Shown here one piece after another: positions 8,443 through 16,618 of a stretch of DNA of 41,853 nt. The stretch comes from a virus. The stretch lies in the IMG/VR virus record IMGVR_UViG_3300013136_000016, positions 1 to 41,853 of that record; one strand, given 5' to 3'. A program made the position numbers and the translations under genes. How positions within the stretch are numbered: position 1 is the first letter of the stretch; each line of letters opens with the position of its first letter. Below the pieces are notes generated by a model. The model searched no databases. It was given only the letters and a program-made list of their open reading frames with translations, and was not told where the DNA came from.

Positions 8443-10054
8443 TGTTAGGTCTCTTATTTTCGTTTAGGAACTGCGAGAAGTTCATTATCGTCATTGAGTC
8501 CTCGTAAACGCTACGTTTCTTCTTTTTCTTTTTCTTCTGAGTGTTGAAATCTCCAGAACCGAATTGATTTTCGGTGGGAACACGAATCGGTCCAGCACCG
8601 CTTATGGATCCTGGAACTTGAATAGAAACACCCGGAGCAGTTCCGCCTCCTTCACCATCCTCAGTTATCGGAGAAATTACAGGTTGTTTCTTATTGATGA
8701 CGCTCGGCCCAGGAATGAACATCCTTGAGATGGCATCCGCTTTCATTTCGCCTTCTCTTCCGCCGAATAGTCTGCCTATGAATTTCGCGGCAGTGTTCAG
8801 GGTCTTAGCATAGGCTCCATGAGTTTTCTCTCCGAATTCTGACCAAGCTCTCCCAGCCGACGTCATGTTTGGTTGAGCTGCTGGAAAAGCACGAAGTATT
8901 GAAGCTAACCTCTTCCTGAACTTCATTATCAAGCTAGCATCGGCGATCTGCTGACCGGTAACTGGTAGGTCGGTCAGTTCGTGTAATTTTAGCTTGGTGT
9001 TGAACTTGTAATGAATTCCCTTGGCCTTGTCCAAGTTTAGAGACTTATCCTTGGCCCTGTTTATGAGTTCGTTCACTGTTCTAGCAAGTTCGTCGGTCAA
9101 GTACTGAATGACTTCCGGCGAAGAAATGGACTGAAACTTGTAACGAGGTCCTTCCGCTCCACGTAAACCGTTGATTTGCTTTTTGATCTGGTCCGCTTCC
9201 GCATAGATTTCTTCTTCTGTCGTGAATAGCCGGTACCTCATGTCCATGATCCTTCTTAGAATCACGGCTTCCTGCTTGTTCCTGAGAGCTTCTTCCTTTA
9301 CTTGGTTGAATTTTTCTTCTCCAATCTTGTCCTTTATTGTCTGTTCAGCTTTAGCTTTCGCTTGTTTTTCTCCGGCTTGAACCTCTGATGGGTAAATCTC
9401 GATCACCTGATCGGCGATTTCGAACGTATCGATTACCTTTTTTGCACTGTGAATCTTTGCATCTTCCTGAGTATCAGCATCCTCAATGTGAGCGATTTCA
9501 GGTTTAATCTTTTCGCTGAGCACGGTCAAAAAATCCATGTACGTGTTTGCGAATTCGGTTTTCAGGTTAGTTATGTCTTCCATAACCTCGTTAGCGATCT
9601 TGTGAATTTCTTCGTTATCGATGGTTTGGAAAGCCGAATAGATCTTTTCTAGAACTTGAATTCTAGCTGCTATCCTAGCCTTGGCAACGATTAGTTCTTC
9701 AAGGCGATACTCATCGATAGGATCCTTCGACATTATGGTTGAGATCTCGGAATCTATGTCCTCCCGTCTTTTCTTGCAGTACGCTAAGTACCTCTTGATC
9801 TTCGCCTTAGAAAATTCGGTTCCGAGTTCCTTTTCAAGAATCGGTTTCTTAAGGTCCTGAGCAATGTCAACTATGCCGCGTTCCAATAACTGGTCGATTA
9901 GGTAATCCACCTGATTCCAATTGTCGGTGCTTTCACCATTGTCTCCAGTTTTCAAACCGGCCTTGCTTAGAGCGTCCCCAATTTTGATCAGGGTCGTTTC
10001 CAGCAATAAATCTTCAAAGTGTTGAATTCTGTTTATCTTTAGAAACATTCTCAA
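8432..10054 (-). CDS. Coiled-coil, probable prohead core or cargo protein
   Basis: 540 residues, mostly helical and highly charged: KIKRYLAYCKKRREDIDSEI, EEKFNQVKEEALRNKQEAVI and similar heptad-like stretches through residue 350. Then comes a Gly/Pro-rich linker (GEGGGTAPGVSIQVPGSISG), a run of basic residues (TQKKKKKKKRSVYED), and at the very C-terminus MTIMNFSQFLNENKR (from residue 521), a strong match to the capsid-targeting-like motif. The N-terminus (RIQHFEDLLLE) carries a weaker copy. The layout, a long helical body plus short head signals at both ends, suits a scaffold/core or internal head protein. No catalytic motif was seen. Confidence 0.55.
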   Translation of the reverse strand: MRMFLKINRIQHFEDLLLETTLIKIGDALSKAGLKTGDNGESTDNWNQVDYLIDQLLERGIVDIAQDLKKPILEKELGTEFSKAKIKRYLAYCKKRREDIDSEISTIMSKDPIDEYRLEELIVAKARIAARIQVLEKIYSAFQTIDNEEIHKIANEVMEDITNLKTEFANTYMDFLTVLSEKIKPEIAHIEDADTQEDAKIHSAKKVIDTFEIADQVIEIYPSEVQAGEKQAKAKAEQTIKDKIGEEKFNQVKEEALRNKQEAVILRRIMDMRYRLFTTEEEIYAEADQIKKQINGLRGAEGPRYKFQSISSPEVIQYLTDELARTVNELINRAKDKSLNLDKAKGIHYKFNTKLKLHELTDLPVTGQQIADASLIMKFRKRLASILRAFPAAQPNMTSAGRAWSEFGEKTHGAYAKTLNTAAKFIGRLFGGREGEMKADAISRMFIPGPSVINKKQPVISPITEDGEGGGTAPGVSIQVPGSISGAGPIRVPTENQFGSGDFNTQKKKKKKKRSVYEDSMTIMNFSQFLNENKRPNNGI

Positions 10055-10056
10055 AA

Positions 10057-10524
10057 TTATTTCATTTGCAATAGGTACTGAACCTTATTCTTGAGGTCGA
10101 GCATTTCGTCAACGATGTTGAACAGTTCCGAATCCTTATCCCTATCGAAAATTTGGTAGAACATTTCCAGCAGTATGCTATCGACGAGCTGCCAGAAAGC
10201 GGGTAAAGCAACCTCGTAATCGTAGAGCATGATCGATGCCTGTCCGAATTTTAATTTGTCCTTACCGTACTTACCTGCGATTGCTTCGATAAGAGTGTCC
10301 ATCTGACCGATGAACGTATCATAGAATAAGCCGAAATGCCTGTGCTCCGTGTCGAAACCGGTTTGCAGGTGAAGGATTTTTGCCTGATCGGCGATTTGGA
10401 ATAGAGATAGCATAAAAACTGCTACTGTCGATTCCTTTTGATTCTGTGGTTCTGTTACGTCAGGGGCATCCTGTTCCAGCCGAGGATCTTCTTCTCCAAC
10501 TGCTAAAGCTTCGATCTTAAACAT
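10057..10524 (-). CDS. Small helical, ferritin-like phage protein
   Basis: 155 residues, nearly all helix after an acidic N-terminus. KILHLQTGFDTEHRHFGLFY then DTFIGQMDTLIEAIAGKYG resembles the first helix pair of Dps/ferritin-like bundles, where 'H-W/L-x(n)-H...y..' is followed by 'd..a.....G'. Phages of this kind often carry a small ferritin-like family (I recall DUF5856) with this pattern. Metal-binding or a head role is possible but not shown. It sits between the coiled-coil protein and a 63-residue gene, overlapping the latter by 8 bases. Confidence 0.5.
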   Translation of the reverse strand: MFKIEALAVGEEDPRLEQDAPDVTEPQNQKESTVAVFMLSLFQIADQAKILHLQTGFDTEHRHFGLFYDTFIGQMDTLIEAIAGKYGKDKLKFGQASIMLYDYEVALPAFWQLVDSILLEMFYQIFDRDKDSELFNIVDEMLDLKNKVQYLLQMK

Positions 10525-10708
10525 TTTTCTGCTTACGAATTTTTTGATTTTTCTCCCATGTTTTGAACGGAATCACCCAGAAGTTGCGTTCCACTTTGCT
10601 TTTAACGTAGTCGTAAACCGGATTACCCTCAGGATGTTGGAGGACCGCATTCTTTAAGGGTTCCTTACCTTCTCGGTATCTTTTAGCGTTTAGGTGAGTC
10701 TTTTCCAT
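10517..10708 (-). CDS. Small basic hypothetical protein
   Basis: 63 residues with 14 Lys/Arg; no recognised family (AKRYREGKEPLKNAVLQHPE, FKTWEKNQKIRKQKNV). It is the first gene of this minus-strand block, overlaps the next gene by 8 bases, and has a late-promoter-like element just upstream. The element is so close to ATG that the transcript would be almost leaderless if the start is right. Confidence 0.5.
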   Translation of the reverse strand: MEKTHLNAKRYREGKEPLKNAVLQHPEGNPVYDYVKSKVERNFWVIPFKTWEKNQKIRKQKNV

Positions 10709-10713
10709 GTCTG

Positions 10714-10725
10714 GATTATTTATTA
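10714..10725 (-). promoter_or_regulatory. Late promoter-like element (TAATAAATAATC)
   Basis: Minus-strand TAATAAATAATCCAGAC followed by ATG. It matches the element found before other genes but is only 5 bases from the start codon, against the usual 17-21. Either the message is nearly leaderless or translation starts further in. Confidence 0.45.
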
Positions 10726-10810
10726 GCGGATGCTACCAATAAACCGGTATCAAAACTTTATTTCAAGTGTTAATAAAATAGATACATAAAACTGTAATAA
10801 CGCAACGTTA

Positions 10811-12382
10811 ATGAAATTTGAAGATCTAACCAACGACGACATCCAAACGGTCTCCGAGTTATACAGGAACACGGATCTCACCTGGGATGAACGGATGAAT
10901 AGATTGAGCAACTACCTTAACAAATCTGAACGCACAGTTGCCAAATGGTTATCCAGATTAGGATTGACCGAAAGATCTATAATCGAATCACCGCAACTCA
11001 TAAAAGCAAAGGAACGACAACTCGGAGAGAAGAATCGATTCCTCATTACTTGGGCTCAAAATGATACTCCAGTAAATGAAGCTTTCATTTCCAACATGGA
11101 AAAGTACGCGGAATACATCGATGCCGACATTCACGTGATAGCCGGCCGATACAGGAATCCAACATCAATCTTCACGGACAAGAATTACGATACTTGGTCA
11201 GAACGCATTGAGAAGTACTTGGATGCTAACAGGCATAACGTCCACAAGCACATGTGGATCATGTCCGACATCAAAATTCAACCGACTGCAACTGACCCGA
11301 TGACGGGTCTTCGTGGTTTAACTGGAGTCAACTCATGCGTGTTCGGATCGCCGAAAGTTCAGTTCGAAACGGTCCCGGTTCTCGAGGGAAACCTCCCAAA
11401 GATCATGATGACTACTGGTGCATGCACAGTAAGAAATTATACAGATTCGAAATCCGGTAAAAAGGGAGAGTTCCACCACACTCTAGGTTTCGTCATCATT
11501 GAAATCAAGGATGAATCCACTTTCTTCGTTAGGCAGATAACTGCAACGGACGATGGAAACTTCACGGACCTCAACACCAAAGTTGAGTACGATTTCGAAA
11601 ACGAAGAGAGTACGATACGTAAAGTCAATAAGCTTGCTGCCATAGTTTTCGGAGACGTTCACTTCGGCCAGCACGATCCTATCGTTCTCAATAAGACTCT
11701 GGAATTCATGGAGATCATGAAGCCTGAGCACGTCATTCTACACGACGTATTTGATGGCCTTTCAATAAATCATCATGACATCAAAAATCCTTTCGTTCAA
11801 TACGAACGCGAGATGAATGGGACCAACACGTTGAAGGACGAGGTCGAGTCGCTTCTCGAAGGTTTGGAAAATTTCGAAGGCTCGTTCAAGACAGTCATCG
11901 TTCGCGGAAACCATGACGATTTCCTTGACAGATGGTTGCAAACTTCCGATTGGAGAAAGAGCGGCACCTTGAAGAACTCGCTCGAGTACATGGAGTACGC
12001 TGCTCTGATACTAAGCGGAAAAGCAAAGAACGGAGTTATTCCATACCTCATCAAGCAGAGATTTCCAGATTTCATAACTTTGGACCGTAACGACAGTTAC
12101 GTCATTAAGGATTGGGAACTCGGTCAGCATGGAGATCTAGGAACTAACGGTACGTACGGTTCCATAAATCAGTACAGGAACTTGAACACCAAAATCATTG
12201 TCGGTCATTATCATTCGCCTGGTAGGAAGGACGGCGCACTCGCCGTGGGGACTTCGACCAAACTAAGAGTGAATTATAACTTTGGTCCTAGCAATTGGCT
12301 ACAGTCACACGTAATCGTCCATGAGGATGGTAAGGCTCAGCACATTAACTTCACGAACGGCGAATTCACAACACTTCTTTAA
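10811..12382 (+). CDS. Calcineurin-like metallophosphoesterase with N-terminal HTH
   Basis: 523 residues. Residues 1-60 look like a helix-turn-helix (ERMNRLSNYLNKSERTVAKW then LSRLGLTE). The C-terminal half has the full set of metallophosphoesterase motifs in order: GDVHFG (D-x-H), HDVFDG (GD-x-x-D type), RGNHDD (GNHD), GQHGDLG and GHYHSP (GHxH). These bind two metals and cut phosphodiester or phosphomonoester bonds. The combination of DNA-binding N-terminus and nuclease-type phosphoesterase recalls the phage T5 A1 protein (host DNA degradation) and Mre11/SbcD-type nucleases; that link is inference. The gene stands alone on the plus strand and ends at a strong hairpin terminator. Confidence 0.75.
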   Translation: MKFEDLTNDDIQTVSELYRNTDLTWDERMNRLSNYLNKSERTVAKWLSRLGLTERSIIESPQLIKAKERQLGEKNRFLITWAQNDTPVNEAFISNMEKYAEYIDADIHVIAGRYRNPTSIFTDKNYDTWSERIEKYLDANRHNVHKHMWIMSDIKIQPTATDPMTGLRGLTGVNSCVFGSPKVQFETVPVLEGNLPKIMMTTGACTVRNYTDSKSGKKGEFHHTLGFVIIEIKDESTFFVRQITATDDGNFTDLNTKVEYDFENEESTIRKVNKLAAIVFGDVHFGQHDPIVLNKTLEFMEIMKPEHVILHDVFDGLSINHHDIKNPFVQYEREMNGTNTLKDEVESLLEGLENFEGSFKTVIVRGNHDDFLDRWLQTSDWRKSGTLKNSLEYMEYAALILSGKAKNGVIPYLIKQRFPDFITLDRNDSYVIKDWELGQHGDLGTNGTYGSINQYRNLNTKIIVGHYHSPGRKDGALAVGTSTKLRVNYNFGPSNWLQSHVIVHEDGKAQHINFTNGEFTTLL

Positions 12383-12404
12383 TCTCTCTCGTACTATTTT
12401 ACAT

Positions 12405-12432
12405 AAAAAAAGCTCCTCATGGAGCTTTTTTT
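12405..12432. terminator. Bidirectional rho-independent terminator
   Basis: Perfect stem AAAAAAAGCTCC / GGAGCTTTTTTT with loop TCAT. The A-run on one side and T-run on the other make it work in both directions, as expected between the convergent phosphoesterase gene and the ligase operon. Confidence 0.9.
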
Positions 12433-12508
12433 ATGATTCCATCGCGATACCAGAAGTTCCGGAAGTTCCGCTAGAACCTGAGGTTCCCGGTTCCGTTTGT
12501 ACTGGCAT
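12431..12508 (-). CDS. Possible 25-residue Gly/Thr/Ser-rich peptide
   Basis: Minus-strand ORF starting with ATG at 12508, preceded by AGGACGGA, a good ribosome-binding site at about 2-6 bases. The peptide is MPVQTEPGTSGSSGTSGTSG then IAMES. It begins 18 bases after the ligase-fusion gene and its stop lies inside the terminator stem. The low-complexity GTSG repeat gives no function. It is too short to be certain; the ribosome site and position favour it. Confidence 0.4.
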   Translation of the reverse strand: MPVQTEPGTSGSSGTSGTSGIAMES

Positions 12509-12526
12509 TCCGTCCTGATGATATTC

Positions 12527-14434
12527 TTAAGTTTTTTCCTCGAGTATGAGATCGATCGATTCGTCGACCTCTATTACTGGAACGCCAGGAGATTTGAATT
12601 GTGATAGATCAATCGATTCGTTTAGCTTCTCGTTCAAGTCTCTGTTCATGTTGAAAAATTCTGAGTGAATTGCTGCTGGAGCCGCTGACTTGAATGACTG
12701 GTAATCGTTGTCCTTTACTGAGGTCATTATCGAATCCTTAACTCCCGCATTCGGAAGTTCCATCAATCTCAAATCCTTCTTTAGATTGAGGTTACGAGAT
12801 CTTTTCTTTGCCAGTTCCAACTGAAGAGCAATGTCGCGAATCCTACTTTTGTTTGCAGCAATGATGTTAGGTTCGTAATCTGGGCGAATTTCCTTCAGTA
12901 AGTTTTCGACCTCTCCGTCCGGTACAACTACTGGTCCGATCATGAAGCTTGGGTAGATATTGACCAATTTGTGAAGAGCATTCACGACAGTTTCCTTTTT
13001 GAAAGGTTTGGTCTTATTCGTTGCTCCGCTGTGAACGCAGACCAACAGGCAAGGAAGACCGTTCTCGTTGAACAGGCCCTGTGCCGATTTTATGTGACCT
13101 GGGTGAATTGGTTGAAAGTCAGAGATGATCAAGTTTACCGGTTTAGTCTTCCTATCCTCAATTCCTTTGAAGCTCTCAAAATAACCAGGTTCCTTATCTT
13201 CACCAATGAACTCGCTGAACGTTGGGAAGTAATTTTCGTAAATTGCATCTCCCATGATTACTTTGCTAATTTTGTCTACCTGATCGTTCAGGTTGTCCTT
13301 CATTTCCTTGGTGAAGAACGTCGAACTTACTCGAATTTTTTTCTTCCTAAACATGTTCAGGAAGACACGATAGATTTCCTTGAAGTTCGGATTCGACTCG
13401 ATTATTTGAGTCACTCTAGCGTCATTGACCAATCCGAAGTTAACGTTGAAATCTGCACGCTGTAAGAAGTCCGGAATTTGAATGTCAAGGTCCCTGTACT
13501 TCTCTCCGAATTCCTTTATGAATGCCAAGTAAATGTGATTGACTAGGGAAATGTACTTCTCTTCGTAAGTTTCTCTAGCCAATTGTATGTTGCGTAGTTC
13601 GCTCAATGAGTACTGTTCTATGAAGTTCATCAGGTCGATGACGATGATCCAAATGTAGTCATCGCTCTTCTTTTGATTCTTGTCCGCCGCTCTGGCCTTT
13701 GCATTCGCTTGAAATGCTGGGTCGACCAATTTTGCTAGGAACACAGGTTCCTCAGTTTTCTTTCCGTCCTCGTAAAACCTGAATACAACTCCCTCTATGT
13801 CTTTATCGAGTGAATCACGTAGGAACGTTGCTTTCATTTTTGGATTGAGAACCGACATGATGTACTTGGTGAAAGAAATGGTCTTGAACTTTTCTACGAG
13901 CTCGTCGAACGGAGTGTAAACGAACTCCTGAATCTTGTTCTTCTGTTCGTCAGTCAGCTTTCCCTGGAAAATGATAGGTGGTCTTTCTATTCCTAGAAGG
14001 TCGGCCCATTTGTTGAGTTCTTCCTTGCTCTGAATGGTTTCAGAAATGCTACCGTTCTGATCGAGAATGTGAATGTAACTGAGAATCAATTTGTTTTTTG
14101 GAAGACGGTCGTATGCGATGACCTGCGCTTTCTTATTCGCGAAGTACTCCATTCCGAACATGTACGGAACTGGGATCTTTTCTATCGTTTCAGGAGATAG
14201 GCTTTCGAAGTACTGTACGGCAGGTTCGAAGTACCTGCTCAGAACTCTGTCGATGTACGAGAGCTCGCCGTTCCTTTTGAAGTACTGGAATTTGGACGAA
14301 TTTGGATCGCGCTTCACGCCAAAGAAGGCTCCGTCCATCTTCTCGTTGATGATGATGGATTTATTAAGGAGATTCTCTATGAATGCCTTACCTTGTTTGT
14401 CTAAAACGTCCTTTAAGTGTGATAGCCCTGGCAT
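12527..14434 (-). CDS. Nucleic-acid ligase fused to HxGH nucleotidyltransferase
   Basis: 635 residues. Residues 1-250 have covalent nucleotidyltransferase (RNA/DNA ligase) motifs: EKMDGAFFG (motif I, Lys32 as AMP acceptor), FGMEYF (III, 93-98), IEGVVFRF (IV, 213-220) and FLAKLV (V, Lys235). Residues 250-400 are helical. Residues 433-600 are a cytidylyltransferase-like fold: NLIISDFQPIHPGHIKSAQG contains HPGH (444-447). The usual ISGT-R motif near the end is replaced by KDSIMT, so catalysis by this half is uncertain. Between the two parts, FPTFSEFIGED (403-413) matches the capsid-targeting and protease-site motif. The operon also has a kinase and a HAD phosphatase, pointing to nucleic-acid repair. 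RNA is the likelier substrate because DNA ligases usually carry an OB domain, not seen here. Confidence 0.7.
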   Translation of the reverse strand: MPGLSHLKDVLDKQGKAFIENLLNKSIIINEKMDGAFFGVKRDPNSSKFQYFKRNGELSYIDRVLSRYFEPAVQYFESLSPETIEKIPVPYMFGMEYFANKKAQVIAYDRLPKNKLILSYIHILDQNGSISETIQSKEELNKWADLLGIERPPIIFQGKLTDEQKNKIQEFVYTPFDELVEKFKTISFTKYIMSVLNPKMKATFLRDSLDKDIEGVVFRFYEDGKKTEEPVFLAKLVDPAFQANAKARAADKNQKKSDDYIWIIVIDLMNFIEQYSLSELRNIQLARETYEEKYISLVNHIYLAFIKEFGEKYRDLDIQIPDFLQRADFNVNFGLVNDARVTQIIESNPNFKEIYRVFLNMFRKKKIRVSSTFFTKEMKDNLNDQVDKISKVIMGDAIYENYFPTFSEFIGEDKEPGYFESFKGIEDRKTKPVNLIISDFQPIHPGHIKSAQGLFNENGLPCLLVCVHSGATNKTKPFKKETVVNALHKLVNIYPSFMIGPVVVPDGEVENLLKEIRPDYEPNIIAANKSRIRDIALQLELAKKRSRNLNLKKDLRLMELPNAGVKDSIMTSVKDNDYQSFKSAAPAAIHSEFFNMNRDLNEKLNESIDLSQFKSPGVPVIEVDESIDLILEEKT

Positions 14435-14446
14435 AATCTTTACTTT

Positions 14447-15001
14447 TTAGTCTAACGGCCCGAAGTCTCCACGACTCATTGCTTGACCGAATTCCCTTTT
14501 TCCATGCGAGTCCAGATCAATGCTAATGTGAGTGATCAAGTCAGCAACTTCCGAATTTCCTTCTAGGTACGAAATCAATTCGTTAGGAATGATGTTCTGA
14601 GACGTGGTTTTTCCACCTTTTGCTGTCAATCTCTTTTCGATTTCGTTGTACCTCAAACCTCTTCCGCTAGCCTGCCAAATATAGAACGAGACTTCTTTCT
14701 GATTCTCGTCCTTGTAATAGTTCTTGTAGAATTCTTCAATCTTCAGGAGTTCGTCCGAGATAAGTTCGAAAGCTGCGTCAGGCCCGATTTCTTTTATGAT
14801 TCCGGGTCTGTTAGAAATGATGGTTGCTACGTGAGAAGCATGCCCGTGAATGTCGGCTGGGTAGTGAATCGTTTCCAATTTCGGACACAATCCGATTATA
14901 GTTTGCAGTTCGGATAAAAATTCCGCTGCAGGTATTCCTTTGAATGGGGTCTCTAACGATTCATTTACCTCGAAAAAATTCTTTACGAATTTCTTAAGCA
15001 T
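14447..15001 (-). CDS. Hypothetical protein in the ligase operon
   Basis: 184 residues. The N-terminus MLKKFVKNFFEVNESLE resembles the capsid-targeting-like motif (aromatic pair followed by N-E-S). The body contains HYPADIHGHASHVATIIS and IWQASGRGLRYNEIEKRL, with several His residues that might bind metal, but I know no family with this pattern. It has its own late-promoter-like element and lies 12 bases upstream of the ligase fusion. Confidence 0.55.
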   Translation of the reverse strand: MLKKFVKNFFEVNESLETPFKGIPAAEFLSELQTIIGLCPKLETIHYPADIHGHASHVATIISNRPGIIKEIGPDAAFELISDELLKIEEFYKNYYKDENQKEVSFYIWQASGRGLRYNEIEKRLTAKGGKTTSQNIIPNELISYLEGNSEVADLITHISIDLDSHGKREFGQAMSRGDFGPLD

Positions 15002-15019
15002 TTACCTTTGATAATTTTT

Positions 15020-15029
15020 GTTATTTATT
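15020..15029 (-). promoter_or_regulatory. T4-like late promoter element (AATAAATAAC)
   Basis: Minus-strand CCTAATAAATAACAAAA, with the start codon of the 184-residue gene 18 bases downstream. It overlaps the last codons of the upstream kinase gene. Confidence 0.65.
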
Positions 15030-15680
15030 AGGTGGAATACCTAAAAGCCTATAACATTCTGCCGTAAATGCCACGTCTGAATCATCGTTGAACCTCTGAG
15101 TGGTCTCGTTGAAAGTGTTGGTAATGAAACTTAGTTCGTTATTCCATGGTCGATAGTCCAAGCTAGGAAGACCAAATTCGAGAAAATGGCCGAATTGGTG
15201 AAGCTCTTCTTCGGTTGAGTGAGCTCCGTCGAATATGTCCTTTCCTCTATTATCATTAGTTTGCCGATTGACCTTGATGAAAATGGTCTTGCAATTACGA
15301 TAGAGATCCGAATTCAAAAGAGCTTCGTATTCTTTTCTTGCTCTTTCTGGGGTTAACCTGTGTCGAAGGACTGCCCATGTGTACGCTGAAAGTATCGCTC
15401 TATCGAAAATCCAAGTATGGCCGGCATAGTCCGGTCGTAAATTCATCTCCATGATTGACATGATGTTGCCGAGACTGAAATAATGCAAAGCCGGAGTTGC
15501 ATCGAGATCTTGCAAACCCAACGTTTTGATGTGATTGGCAAAGTAGAACTTGTAGTACTCGACCCCATAGAATATCGGGTCCAGCGGATATTGTTCCCGT
15601 TGGGATTTGAGACTCTTTAGAAAATTCTCAATGAGGTAAGTTTTGCCGCATGAGCGCGGACCTTCTACGAATAGTATCAT
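15021..15680 (-). CDS. P-loop nucleotide or polynucleotide kinase
   Basis: 219 residues. Walker A is at the very N-terminus: FVEGPRSCGKTYLIENFL (Lys13, Thr14). The segment TWIFDRAILSAYTWAVLRHR is a D-R-x(3)-S lid-type motif as in thymidylate and deoxynucleoside kinases, and IFIKVNRQTNDNRGKD holds another basic patch. Length fits both dNMP kinases and stand-alone 5'-polynucleotide kinases. It overlaps the HAD gene by 4 bases (ATGA) and shares an operon with the ligase fusion. That context favours a repair role, while the DRx motif favours nucleotide metabolism; both remain open. Confidence 0.6.
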   Translation of the reverse strand: MILFVEGPRSCGKTYLIENFLKSLKSQREQYPLDPIFYGVEYYKFYFANHIKTLGLQDLDATPALHYFSLGNIMSIMEMNLRPDYAGHTWIFDRAILSAYTWAVLRHRLTPERARKEYEALLNSDLYRNCKTIFIKVNRQTNDNRGKDIFDGAHSTEEELHQFGHFLEFGLPSLDYRPWNNELSFITNTFNETTQRFNDDSDVAFTAECYRLLGIPPNK

Positions 15681-16207
15681 GTCAATCGGATTCTTTCCGG
15701 TTTACCGAGGTACCGTATGATTTCGATGGCGGACAATGGCAGTTCGAAGATTTTTGTCTTGTCCACGAAGAATATAGAAACTTGCAACTTGGACCCGCTG
15801 AGAACTGCTGCGTACTTGGTAAGTTCGGATATTGAGTCCTCGTATATGGTTACGCTCTTAACTGTCGGATTCTCGGCTAAAAGTTTTGATAGAACGTCTG
15901 CTTTGTTACCATCACGTTCGCAGAAGAAAACTTCCGTGAATTGACAACCTTGTTCGGAAAGCAATCTCATCACCTGTTCCTTGTTAGCGATCTTTCGATT
16001 GGTGATGAGGTAGTTTGGATTTTCAGTTTCTCTGGTCTTTTCGATGACGTTCTCTATTGCAGGAATGTGAAAATCAGGAGATAAGGACCTTTCTGAATCG
16101 TACCATTCGTACATAGTCTTGCCCTTCGGTTCCAATGAAGCGAAGTTCTGCGTTCTGAACATGGTATCGTCGAAATCGAATACGTTAATGTGTTTCAGGT
16201 TGCTCAT
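15677..16207 (-). CDS. HAD-superfamily phosphatase, SAK/RNA-repair-like
   Basis: 176 residues. HINVFDFDDTMFRT gives the HAD nucleophile motif D-x-D-x-T (Asp11, Asp13, Thr15); YLITNRK is motif II (Thr in a strand end); VTIYEDS is motif IV (E-D). The order and the 'DDTMFRT...W' opening recall the HAD domains called Swiss Army Knife RNA-repair (HAD_SAK_1), and also the phosphatase half of T4 polynucleotide kinase-phosphatase. Its start overlaps the preceding gene by 23 bases and its TGA stop overlaps the kinase ATG. A phosphatase acting on nucleic-acid ends is a reasonable inference, not shown. Confidence 0.65.
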   Translation of the reverse strand: MSNLKHINVFDFDDTMFRTQNFASLEPKGKTMYEWYDSERSLSPDFHIPAIENVIEKTRETENPNYLITNRKIANKEQVMRLLSEQGCQFTEVFFCERDGNKADVLSKLLAENPTVKSVTIYEDSISELTKYAAVLSGSKLQVSIFFVDKTKIFELPLSAIEIIRYLGKPERIRLT

Positions 16208-16556
16208 TTTCGAGTAGGTATGTTGTTTCTGGAGTCACTACTGAGACTCTCTCTTGAAATAATTGAACTCTCAGCAATTCTGCAAGCTGCAATGCTTTTT
16301 TCAGTATTTGATCCTCAGTTCTCGGGAACCGCTGGTAGTTAATATACCCAACAATCACCCCAGGTTCCCAGCCCTTTACGTACCTAAACTCAGTTGGAGT
16401 GATTGTAACGCAATCTCCTAAGCCTCTTTCGTCAAGGGTATTCACGAACTTGTCGCAGATTTCTCTGACCTTCTCTATCGTGTGAATGTGATCACCGTAT
16501 TCGGATCGAAGTCCGACCCAAATCTGAACATTGAATGATTTGACAGTTCTCATCAT
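16185..16556 (-). CDS. Hypothetical protein, first gene of the ligase operon
   Basis: 123 residues, no family recognised. It alternates strands and helices (KSFNVQIWVGLRSEYGDHIH; TITPTEFRYVKGWEPGVIVG), like a small ferredoxin-like alpha/beta fold. It shares the short intergenic region 16557-16618 with the divergent plus-strand gene and overlaps the HAD gene. Confidence 0.6.
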   Translation of the reverse strand: MMRTVKSFNVQIWVGLRSEYGDHIHTIEKVREICDKFVNTLDERGLGDCVTITPTEFRYVKGWEPGVIVGYINYQRFPRTEDQILKKALQLAELLRVQLFQERVSVVTPETTYLLENEQPETH

Positions 16557-16576
16557 TATAGTTTACTTCTTCTACT

Positions 16577-16586
16577 GATAAATAAC
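16577..16586 (+). promoter_or_regulatory. T4-like late promoter element (GATAAATAAC)
   Basis: Plus-strand CTGATAAATAACTCAG, 32 bases before the ATG of the 156-residue gene. It is identical to the elements upstream of the 178-residue acidic gene and the GIY-YIG gene on the other strand. Confidence 0.6.
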
Positions 16587-16618
16587 TCAGTAGTTTAACA
16601 ATACTTCACAAATTTCGC

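Noticed and set aside
12321-12518. Plus-strand Pro/Val/Glu repeat ORF
   Set aside because: It is the mirror of the minus-strand GTSG ORF and runs through the terminator; no start context supports it.
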